Positions 1 to 5,285 of a stretch of DNA of 5,511 nt are shown in pieces. The DNA comes from an uncultured Rhodocyclaceae bacterium (GTDB lineage: Bacteria > Pseudomonadota > Gammaproteobacteria > Burkholderiales > Rhodocyclaceae): assembly GCA_903930805.1 (NCBI GenBank), contig CAIYZZ010000329.1, positions 1-5,511 on the forward strand. The letters are read 5' to 3'. The notes under the pieces were generated by a model. That model searched no databases, had not been told where the DNA came from, and worked only from the letters and a program-made list of their open reading frames with translations. The translations under genes were made by a program, and so were the position numbers. Numbering within the stretch: position 1 is the first letter of the stretch; each line of letters opens with the position of its first letter.

Positions 1-1326
1 CCGGTGGTGGTCGGCTTCGGGCCGGCGGGCATCTTTGCCGCGCTGATCCTCGCACAGATGGGCTTCAAACCGCTCATTCTGGAACGCGGCAAGGCGGTGC
101 GCGAACGGACGAAAGACACCTGGGACCTCTGGCGCCGTCACGAATTGCATCCGGAATCGAACGTGCAGTTCGGCGAGGGCGGTGCCGGCACCTTTTCTGA
201 CGGCAAGCTCTACAGCCAGATCAAGGACCCGCGCCACCTCGCCCGCAAGGTGCTCACCGAATTCGTCAAGGCCGGCGCGCCGGAAGAAATTCTTTACGTC
301 AGCAAACCGCACATTGGTACCTTCCGCCTCGTCAGCATGGTCGAAAAGATGCGCGGCGAAATCGAAGCGCTGGGCGGGGAAATTAAATTTGAGGCCCGCG
401 TGATTGACCTGCACATCGAAGACGGTCATGTGCGTGACGTCGTGCTCGCCAGCGGCGAGGAGATTCGCGCCGACCATGTCGTCCTCGCGCTCGGCCACAG
501 CGCGCGCGACACCTTTGAAATGCTCTACGCGCGCGGCGTCTTCATGGAGGCCAAGCCTTTCTCCATCGGCTTCCGCATCGAGCACCCGCAAACGCTGATC
601 GACCGCGCGCGCTTCGGCAAGCATGCCGGTAACGCCTTGTTGGGCGCGGCGGATTACAAGCTGGTGCATCACGCGCAGAATGGCCGCACGGTCTATAGCT
701 TCTGCATGTGCCCCGGTGGCCAGGTGGTTGCCGCTACTTCCGAGCCCGGCTGCGTCGTCACCAACGGCATGAGCCAGTATTCGCGCGCCGAACGCAATGC
801 CAATGCCGGCATTGTTGTTGGCATAACGCCGGCCGATTTCAACGAGACGGGCCCGCTGGCTGGCATCGCTTTCCAAAGAAAGCTGGAACGACATGCCTTT
901 GAACTCGGCGGCGCTAGCTACGATGCGCCGGGGCAACGCGTCAGCGATTTTCTTGCCGGCCGACCCAGCGAGAAGCTCGGCGAAGTCGTGCCCTCCTACC
1001 AGCCCGGCGTGAAGCTCACGGATCTCGCTACCGCCCTGCCCAACTACGCCATCGCTGCCATCCGCGAGGCGCTACCGGCCTTCGATCACAAGATTCGCGG
1101 CTTCGCCATGGGCGATGCGATGCTCACCGGCGTGGAAACCCGTACCTCCTCACCGCTCCGCCTGACGCGCGGCACCGACTGCCAGAGCCTCAACGTCAAA
1201 GGTCTCTATCCGGCTGGCGAAGGTGCAGGTTACGCCGGTGGCATTCTCTCGGCGGGTGTGGATGGCATCGAAGTCGCCGAGGCGGTTGCGCTGGACATCA
1301 CGCAGCGTTGCCGCGTGCGATCCTGA
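1..1326 (+). CDS. FAD-dependent dehydrogenase, COG2509 type (5' partial)
   Basis: The frame is open from base 1 and ends at TGA 1324-1326, giving 441 visible residues. The start lies upstream. Family members are usually about 530-550 aa with a leader domain before the Rossmann fold, so roughly 90-100 residues are missing, and the GTG at 4 is not the real start. Visible features are: a dinucleotide-binding GFGPAG motif at residues 5-10 ending in acidic E28 (LILERG), typical for the FAD ADP-ribose; a GEGGAGTFSDGKL block at about 58-70; a family-typical FCMCPGG block at 234-240; and a C-terminal FAD-closing block GLYPAGEGAGYAGG at 401-414. The family is widespread and annotated only as NAD(P)/FAD-dependent oxidoreductase; I know of no established substrate. 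There is no signal peptide in the visible part, so it is presumably cytosolic. Its 3' end overlaps the convergent S4 gene by 29 nt. Family assignment is confident; function is unknown. Confidence 0.9.
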   Translation, partial: PVVVGFGPAGIFAALILAQMGFKPLILERGKAVRERTKDTWDLWRRHELHPESNVQFGEGGAGTFSDGKLYSQIKDPRHLARKVLTEFVKAGAPEEILYVSKPHIGTFRLVSMVEKMRGEIEALGGEIKFEARVIDLHIEDGHVRDVVLASGEEIRADHVVLALGHSARDTFEMLYARGVFMEAKPFSIGFRIEHPQTLIDRARFGKHAGNALLGAADYKLVHHAQNGRTVYSFCMCPGGQVVAATSEPGCVVTNGMSQYSRAERNANAGIVVGITPADFNETGPLAGIAFQRKLERHAFELGGASYDAPGQRVSDFLAGRPSEKLGEVVPSYQPGVKLTDLATALPNYAIAAIREALPAFDHKIRGFAMGDAMLTGVETRTSSPLRLTRGTDCQSLNVKGLYPAGEGAGYAGGILSAGVDGIEVAEAVALDITQRCRVRS

Positions 1327-1525
1327 CCCGTTCGGCTCCGACCCGCACTTCTTCGCCGCCCCGCAGCTTGCGCCGGATACGGGTTTCGGTCACACCATCG
1401 ACCTGCACCCGGCCATCACTGATCATCACTTTCGCCGCCCCGCCGGAACTGGCCAGCCCCAGCACTTTGAGCAGTGCGTTGAGCTCGATGAACTCGCTGG
1501 TGAGCGTAAAGTTTGTCTCGGTCAT
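1298..1525 (-). CDS. Small S4-domain RNA-binding protein (YbcJ-like)
   Basis: A 75-aa protein made almost entirely of one S4 RNA-binding fold (about residues 12-60). It shows the typical pattern of a hydrophobic helix (FIELNALLKVLGL), a second helix with SGGAAKVMI, then the SDGRVQVDGVTETR turn and a basic RRKLRGGEEV strand. Length and pattern match the E. coli YbcJ group of stand-alone S4 proteins, which probably bind structured or ribosomal RNA; the exact target is not known. I chose ATG at 1523-1525 because MTETNF fits the family length. An in-frame ATG at 1553-1555 would add ten residues (MRLHFPGLPV) that do not look like family sequence. Neither start has a clear Shine-Dalgarno. The stop (TCA at 1298-1300 on the top strand) lies inside the oxidoreductase gene. 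It diverges from the methyltransferase gene after 59 nt. Confidence 0.82.
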   Translation of the reverse strand: MTETNFTLTSEFIELNALLKVLGLASSGGAAKVMISDGRVQVDGVTETRIRRKLRGGEEVRVGAERVRIARGNAA

Positions 1526-1584
1526 GACAGGTAATCCGGGAAAATGGAGTCGCATGGTAACGCGACCAGATCGAGCAAAGCGCT
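1526..1584. promoter_or_regulatory. Divergent intergenic gap between S4 gene and methyltransferase gene
   Basis: These 59 nt must hold, or overlap, the 5' signals of both the leftward S4 gene and the rightward methyltransferase-ftsE-ftsX transcription unit, unless promoters lie inside the coding sequences. I see no convincing -35/-10 pair on either strand. The only good hexamer is TATGAT at 1584-1589, which overlaps the methyltransferase start and has no matching -35. The regulatory role is inferred from gene orientation alone. Confidence 0.3.
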
Positions 1585-2619
1585 ATGATGCCACCCGCCA
1601 TGTCTGCCACCCCCCTTATCCAGGCGCTCGCTGCCGCGCTCGATTCCCGCGCTGCCCTCTTGCAGCAACTCCATGCCGAGCAAACCGACGCCTACCGCCT
1701 GTTTCACGGCAGTGTCGAGGGCTTGCCCGGCCTGACGGTGGATCGCTATGGCGAATTGCTGCTGGTCCAGACGTTTCACCAGCCCTTGTCGCCCGCGCAA
1801 CTGGCCGCATTGGAAGATTTTTATGCCCAAACCCAACCGGGGCTGCTTCCCCTCTACAACGACCGCAGCGCCGCCCACTCGCGCATCGGCAACCCCCTGC
1901 CGCCGCAACAACTGGCGCAGGCGATGGAGTCACGCACGGTGCGCGAACTGGGTGTGAACTACCGCATCCAGGGACGCCACGAGGGCCAGGATCCCTGGCT
2001 GTTTCTCGATCTGCGCGCGGGACGCCGGCGCGTGATGCGGGAGGCAAAGGACAAGTCGCTGCTCAATCTATTTGCCTACACCTGCGGCGTCGGCATCGCC
2101 GCCGCCCATGCCGGCGCGCGCCATGTGGTGAATGTGGATTTCGCCGCATCGAGCCTGGCCGTAGGCAAGGAAAATGCCCGTCTCAATGATTTGCCGTTCC
2201 GCCCGCGTTTTATCCAGAGCGATGTATTTTCCGCCCTGCGCCAGCTTGCTGGCCTGGGACAAGCCAAGATGGTGCGCGGCAAGCGCATGCCACCATTCCC
2301 GCCGCTGGAGGCGCGCAGTTTCGACATGGTGTTTCTCGACCCGCCGCGCTACGCAAAGAGTCCGTTTGGCGTGGTCGATCTGATCAATGACTACCCGGCA
2401 CTATTCAAACCGGCGCTGCTATGCACGGCCCCGGGCGGCACGCTGATCTGCTGCAACAATGCTGCCGAAGTGCACCGTGATGCCTGGCTCGATCAACTGG
2501 AACGCAGCGCCCGCAAAGTGGACCGGCCGATTCGTGAGATGGAATGGATCGCGCCCGAGGCCGATTTCCCCAGCCACGACGACCAGCCACCGCTGAAGAT
2601 GGCCTTGCTGCGAGTCTAG
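1585..2619 (+). CDS. Class I SAM-dependent methyltransferase, RlmI-like (PUA-less)
   Basis: A predicted 344-aa cytosolic methyltransferase, probably acting on 23S rRNA by analogy with RlmI (m5C1962); the target here is inference. Residues 36-54 (AYRLFHGSVEGLPGLTVDR) match the central EEHEH-type domain of the RlmI family. FLDLRAGRRRVM (140-151) leads into the Rossmann catalytic domain. This has motif I at 160-173 (LNLFAYTCGVGIAA), acidic D185 (VNVD) and D213 (QSD) for SAM, and motif IV DPPRYAKS at 252-259. A CC pair at 289-290 lies where RlmI-type enzymes carry a cysteine. E. coli RlmI is 396 aa with an N-terminal PUA domain; here only about 35 residues precede the central domain, so PUA is missing. 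Candidate ATGs are at 1585, 1588 and 1600. I kept 1585, preceded by a weak GAG at 1573-1575, but MSATPL at 1600 is plausible. It ends 6 nt before ftsE, suggesting one operon. Confidence 0.85.
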   Translation: MMPPAMSATPLIQALAAALDSRAALLQQLHAEQTDAYRLFHGSVEGLPGLTVDRYGELLLVQTFHQPLSPAQLAALEDFYAQTQPGLLPLYNDRSAAHSRIGNPLPPQQLAQAMESRTVRELGVNYRIQGRHEGQDPWLFLDLRAGRRRVMREAKDKSLLNLFAYTCGVGIAAAHAGARHVVNVDFAASSLAVGKENARLNDLPFRPRFIQSDVFSALRQLAGLGQAKMVRGKRMPPFPPLEARSFDMVFLDPPRYAKSPFGVVDLINDYPALFKPALLCTAPGGTLICCNNAAEVHRDAWLDQLERSARKVDRPIREMEWIAPEADFPSHDDQPPLKMALLRV

Positions 2620-2625
2620 CTGCCC

Positions 2626-3270
2626 ATGATCCGCTTCGACCGCATCGCCAAACGCTATCCGCCCGACATCACGGCGCTGGCCGACATCAGCACCGAGATT
2701 GTTGCCGGCGAACTGGTCACCATCATCGGCCATTCGGGTGCGGGAAAGTCGACGCTGCTCAAGCTGATTCCGGCCATCGAACGCCCCACCGCCGGATCGG
2801 TACTGGTGAACGGCCAGAACGTCGCCGCGCTCGGCCGTAGCGCGCTACCGTTTTTGCGGCGGAATATCGGGCTGGTGTTCCAGGATCAGAAGCTACTGTT
2901 CGATCGCAGCGCCCTGGCGAATGTGCTGCTGCCGCTCGAGATCACCGGCTTCCCGCACAAGGAAGCGCAGCGGCGTGCCGAAGCGGCACTCGACAAGGTA
3001 GGGTTGTTAAACCGCGCTCGCGCGCTGCCGATTGCACTCTCGGGGGGCGAGCAGCAGCGACTCGCCATCGCCCGTGCCGTGGTGCATCGACCCAACCTGC
3101 TGCTGGCGGATGAGCCAACAGCCTATCTCGATGCGGATACGGCGCAAGATGTGGCCAATATCTTTCTCGAATTTCATCGCGTCGGCGTCACCGTGCTGGT
3201 GGCAACTTATGACGACCGGCTGTTCCCCGGTGCACGACAGTTCAAGCTCGATCACGGCAGGGTGGCATGA
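2626..3270 (+). CDS. ftsE: Cell division ATP-binding protein FtsE
   Basis: A 214-aa ABC-type ATPase subunit of FtsEX. It couples ATP turnover in the cytoplasm to FtsX at the division septum, which activates periplasmic amidase regulators for cell-wall splitting. All nucleotide-binding blocks but one look standard: Walker A GHSGAGKS 35-42, Q-loop Q86 (VFQD), signature LSGGEQQR 138-145, and Walker B LLLADE 158-163 with catalytic E163. Walker A followed by TLLKLI and IERP is close to E. coli FtsE. Two deviations stand out. The D-loop reads TAYLDA (165-170) where FtsE usually has TGNLD. The H-loop histidine of the common VATHD block is Tyr195 (codon TAT, 3208-3210). The ATG at 2626 lies 6 nt after the methyltransferase stop with no strong Shine-Dalgarno, so coupling is likely. 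Length is normal (E. coli 222 aa). The TGA 3268-3270 overlaps an ATG at 3267. Confidence 0.95.
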   Translation: MIRFDRIAKRYPPDITALADISTEIVAGELVTIIGHSGAGKSTLLKLIPAIERPTAGSVLVNGQNVAALGRSALPFLRRNIGLVFQDQKLLFDRSALANVLLPLEITGFPHKEAQRRAEAALDKVGLLNRARALPIALSGGEQQRLAIARAVVHRPNLLLADEPTAYLDADTAQDVANIFLEFHRVGVTVLVATYDDRLFPGARQFKLDHGRVA

Positions 3271-3350
3271 ATAGCCCCCCACGCTCATTTCATTCGCTGC
3301 CCCCCACGGGGGGGCGCATTTCGCCTTGGGGCGGCCCGGCGTCGAAATGA
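3267..3350 (+). CDS. Putative 27-codon coupling ORF between ftsE and ftsX
   Basis: An ATG at 3267-3269 overlaps the ftsE TGA (ATGA), and the frame runs 27 codons to TGA 3348-3350, which overlaps the ftsX ATG at 3347-3349 (again ATGA). The peptide is rich in Pro, Gly, Ser and Arg and has no recognisable domain; it is the translation of repeat DNA. A Shine-Dalgarno-like AGGGTGG (3259-3265) sits just before its ATG, in the end of ftsE. I infer this was the original ftsX ribosome-binding site. The peptide itself is probably meaningless; translating the frame could deliver ribosomes to ftsX by stop/start coupling. This is seen in the reading frame only, and expression is unproven. Confidence 0.4.
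   Translation: MNSPPRSFHSLPPTGGRISPWGGPASK
3272..3346. repeat. GC-rich repeat element (REP/MITE-like) inserted between ftsE and ftsX
   Basis: About 75 bp of sequence unlike the flanking genes, with C and G runs. It contains an exact 10-bp direct repeat GCCCCCCACG at 3274-3283 and 3299-3308. It also contains a 7-bp perfect hairpin with stem 3299-3305/3309-3315 and a 3-nt loop, and a second small palindrome CGCC-TTGG-GGCG at 3322-3333. It is bracketed by ATGAA at 3267-3271 and 3347-3351, as expected for a 5-bp target duplication. The ending CCTTGGGGCGGCCCGG resembles a dispersed intergenic repeat I recall from beta-proteobacterial genomes; that is memory, not a search result. There is no second copy in this window. 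No transposase is present, so any movement would have been in trans. Confidence 0.6.
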
Positions 3351-4237
3351 ACTGGCTGCGTTCCCACTGGAAAGCTTGCAAACTGGCGCTCACGCGACTG
3401 ACAGCGTCGCCCCTGAACACGCTGCTCTCGATGCTCGGCATCGGCATCGCCCTGGCCTTGCCGGCTGGCGGGCAACTCCTGCTGACGCACGTTAGTGCTC
3501 TGATCCAGGGCACCGCCGCCACGCCGCAACTCACCGTATTTCTTGCTGTCGATGCAGAGCGCAAGCTCACACAGGGCATCGAAGCCCGGCTGAAGCAACA
3601 AGCGGAGGTGGGCAAGACCCAGTTGCTCGCCCGCGAGGACACCCTCGCGCGCATGAAAAAAATCGAAGGGCTGGCCGATGTCATCACGGCGCTGCCGAAA
3701 AACCCCTTCCCCGACGCGATCGTGGTAACACCGAGCGACGACGCGCCCGCGACCATCGAGCGCCTCGCGACCACCGTGCGCCAGTGGCGCGAGGTCGAGC
3801 ATGTGCAGATCGACGCCAACTGGGCGCGCCGCCTTGCTGCCGCTATCAATCTGGCAAGGACGGGCGTGCTGCTGTTGGCGACACTGCTCGGCATCGGGCT
3901 CGTCACCATCACCTTCAACACCATCCGCCTGCAGGTGCTGACGCGTCAGGCCGAAGTGGAAGTGAGCAGATTATTGGGTGCTACCGACGCCTTCATCCGC
4001 CGCCCCTTCCTCTGGTACGGCTTCCTGCTGGGTCTCTTGGGCGGTATCGCCGCCTGGCTGATCGTCGTCGGTGCGACGCTCTGGCTGCGTTTGCCGGTGG
4101 CCGAACTCGCGCAGCTCTACGGGCTCGACCTCATGCTGGCATTACCGACCTCCAACGCTTCGCTCGCGCTGCTTGCAACCGCCGCGCTGCTCGGCTGGCT
4201 AGGCGCAGCATTGTCGATGCGCCAGCATTTACGCTGA
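3347..4237 (+). CDS. ftsX: Cell division protein FtsX (permease-like)
   Basis: A 296-aa inner-membrane partner of FtsE with the standard four-helix FtsX layout. It has a short basic cytoplasmic N-terminus (1-22), TM1 at about 23-45, and a large periplasmic loop at about 46-168. This loop contains PQLTVFL, an ALPKNPFPDAIVV block and helices that contact the periplasmic amidase activator. TM2 is at about 172-192, then a conserved cytoplasmic segment EVEVSRLLGATDAFIRRPF (203-221), TM3 at about 222-248, and TM4 at about 271-289. Length fits the family. I chose ATG 3347 because MNWLRSHW is the natural beginning. An in-frame TTG at 3326 would add seven residues encoded by the repeat element and is unlikely. 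No clear Shine-Dalgarno precedes 3347; the nearest G-rich stretch (3328-3334) is 12 nt away, so translation may depend on coupling. The TGA is at 4235-4237, and no convincing terminator follows. Confidence 0.93.
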   Translation: MNWLRSHWKACKLALTRLTASPLNTLLSMLGIGIALALPAGGQLLLTHVSALIQGTAATPQLTVFLAVDAERKLTQGIEARLKQQAEVGKTQLLAREDTLARMKKIEGLADVITALPKNPFPDAIVVTPSDDAPATIERLATTVRQWREVEHVQIDANWARRLAAAINLARTGVLLLATLLGIGLVTITFNTIRLQVLTRQAEVEVSRLLGATDAFIRRPFLWYGFLLGLLGGIAAWLIVVGATLWLRLPVAELAQLYGLDLMLALPTSNASLALLATAALLGWLGAALSMRQHLR

Positions 4238-4288
4238 AATCTAGCGCAAGAAAGTCGGCGCTGGCAGGACGACAGCCAAGCGACGGCC

Positions 4289-4331
4289 TTAAATAAAGAC
4301 ATAGTGTTTTAGTCGGGAACTTGTTAGACTA
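4289..4331 (+). promoter_or_regulatory. AT-rich candidate promoter region of rpoH
   Basis: Base composition shifts sharply to AT between ftsX and rpoH, which suggests an own promoter for rpoH. No hexamer pair is clearly right. The best sigma-70-like options are TTGTTA at 4321-4326 with CATACG at 4345-4350 (18-nt spacer), or TAGACT at 4325-4330 as -10 with a poor -35. I see no sigma-32 or sigma-E type promoter. The precise start point cannot be placed from sequence alone. Confidence 0.35.
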
Positions 4332-4360
4332 TTAGCACTCTAAACATACGAGTGCTAATA
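4330..4360. promoter_or_regulatory. CIRCE operator (HrcA binding site) upstream of rpoH
   Basis: A perfect CIRCE: TTAGCACTC at 4332-4340, a 9-nt spacer (4341-4349) and GAGTGCTAA at 4350-4358. This equals the consensus at all 18 positions. The palindrome extends by two more pairs to 11-bp arms (4330-4340 and 4350-4360). CIRCE binds the repressor HrcA, whose folding depends on GroEL, so free GroEL keeps the target gene off until heat or misfolded protein titrates the chaperonin. The site ends 22 nt before the rpoH ATG, between the AT-rich promoter region and the Shine-Dalgarno, a position suited to blocking initiation. hrcA itself is not in the window. Confidence 0.95.
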
Positions 4361-4368
4361 TTCAAGTG

Positions 4369-4374
4369 AAGGAG
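4369..4374 (+). promoter_or_regulatory. Strong ribosome binding site of rpoH
   Basis: AAGGAG followed by an 8-nt spacer to the ATG at 4383. It is the best Shine-Dalgarno in the window and fixes the rpoH start. It lies 8 nt after the CIRCE right arm, so if the transcript includes CIRCE, the RNA hairpin would stand next to this site. Confidence 0.85.
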
Positions 4375-4382
4375 ATCACACT

Positions 4383-5285
4383 ATGAGCCATGCATTGACC
4401 CTTGCCCAGTTCCCGCTTCCGTCCGCCAGCGGCAGTATCGAGGCCTATATCTCGGGAGCGCACCGCGTTCCGATGCTGACTGAAGAGGAAGAGAAGTCAC
4501 TTGCCCGTCGCTTTCGTGACGAGGAGGACTTGGAAGCGGCGCGGCGCTTGATTATGTCCCATTTGCGGCTGGTGATTGCTGTCGCACGCGGCTACTTGGG
4601 CTATGGACTGCCGCACGCCGACCTGATTCAGGAAGGCAATATTGGCCTGATGAAGGCCGTCAAGCGCTTTGATCCCGAGCGCGGTGTGCGCCTCGTTTCC
4701 TTTGCGCTGCACTGGATCAAGGCTGAAATACACGAATACATCCTGAAGAACTGGCGGCTGGTAAAGGTCGCCACCACCAAGGCGCAACGGAAGCTGTTCT
4801 TCAACCTGCGCAGCATGAAGTCCGCCATCGCGCACAAGGCAAATGTCGAGAGCGGTTTTGCCGGCCTCGGCCCGGAGGAAGTGAAATCCATCGCCCGCCA
4901 GCTCGGCGTCAAACCGGAGGAAGTGGTGGAGATGGAGACCCGCATGGGTGGCATGGATATCTCACTCGAGCCGCTCTCGGACGATGATGACGAGCATTAC
5001 TCGCCGATAGCTTATCTGGCGGCGGACATCAGCGTCGAACCGTCGGTGCAGTTGGAACGCAAGGAGCGCGATCGTCTGCATGACAGCGGGCTGCGGGCTG
5101 CGCTCGGCAATCTGGACGCGCGCAGCCGCACCATCGTGCAGCGCCGCTGGCTGGTCGAGGACGGTGCAGAAGCCGCTACCCTGCATGAACTCGCCGCTGA
5201 ATATGGCGTTTCAGCCGAGCGCATCCGCCAGATCGAAGCCAAGGCAATGCAGAAAATGAAGGGTGTGCTGGCGGCGCAGATATAA
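4383..5285 (+). CDS. rpoH: RNA polymerase heat-shock sigma factor RpoH (sigma-32)
   Basis: A 300-aa group 3 sigma factor that directs RNA polymerase to heat-shock promoters (chaperones, proteases). Region 1.2 with MLTEEEE is near 31-37. Region 2.1 ([17 protein letters not shown], 48-64) keeps L50, A53 and I57, equivalent to E. coli L47, A50 and I54, which take part in DnaK/FtsH/SRP feedback. Region 2.2 [19 protein letters not shown] is at 80-98, and region 2.3-2.4 ([17 protein letters not shown]) is at 103-119. The RpoH box QRKLFFNLR (135-143) is diagnostic and exact. An acidic stretch is at 200-204, and region 4.2 with its helix-turn-helix ([20 protein letters not shown]) is at 266-285. It is slightly longer than E. 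coli RpoH (284 aa). Start ATG 4383 is supported by AAGGAG. It follows ftsX as in E. coli but has its own regulatory gap with a CIRCE site. The stop TAA 5283-5285 directly abuts the convergent SCO gene. Confidence 0.97.
   Translation: MSHALTLAQFPLPSASGSIEAYISGAHRVPMLTEEEEKSLARRFRDEEDLEAARRLIMSHLRLVIAVARGYLGYGLPHADLIQEGNIGLMKAVKRFDPERGVRLVSFALHWIKAEIHEYILKNWRLVKVATTKAQRKLFFNLRSMKSAIAHKANVESGFAGLGPEEVKSIARQLGVKPEEVVEMETRMGGMDISLEPLSDDDDEHYSPIAYLAADISVEPSVQLERKERDRLHDSGLRAALGNLDARSRTIVQRRWLVEDGAEAATLHELAAEYGVSAERIRQIEAKAMQKMKGVLAAQI

Noticed and set aside
1584..1589. TATGAT as a -10 box for the methyltransferase gene
   Set aside because: No -35-like hexamer lies 16-18 nt upstream, and it would place the transcript start at or beyond two of the three candidate start codons.
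1308..2189. Long open frame of 293 codons on the + strand
   Set aside because: It overlaps the S4 gene antisense and the methyltransferase in another frame. Its translation is Arg/Pro/Ala-rich low-complexity sequence without a domain, typical for an alternate frame of GC-rich coding DNA.
3326..3346. TTG 3326 as the ftsX start
   Set aside because: It would add seven residues encoded by the repeat element and lacks a good Shine-Dalgarno. ATG 3347 gives the family-like MNWLRSHW beginning.
3007..3924. 305-codon open frame on the - strand, antisense to the end of ftsE and most of ftsX
   Set aside because: Its translation is rich in Ser, Arg and Ala with no motif, while the + strand carries clear FtsE and FtsX signatures. 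It crosses the repeat element.
4232..4246. CGCT/AGCG palindrome at the ftsX stop
   Set aside because: A 4-bp stem with a 7-nt loop is expected by chance and has no T-tract.
4259..4282. Hairpin after ftsX (CGCTGGC pairing with GCC-A-AGCG) as an intrinsic terminator
   Set aside because: The stem is short with a bulged A and a 9-nt loop, and no T-run follows. It might act as a weak structure, but it is not a supported terminator.
4238..4382. sigma-32 or sigma-E promoter for rpoH
   Set aside because: I could not find a CTTGAA...CCCCAT-type or GAACTT...TCTGA-type pair with proper spacing. GAACTT occurs at 4317-4322 but has no matching -10.
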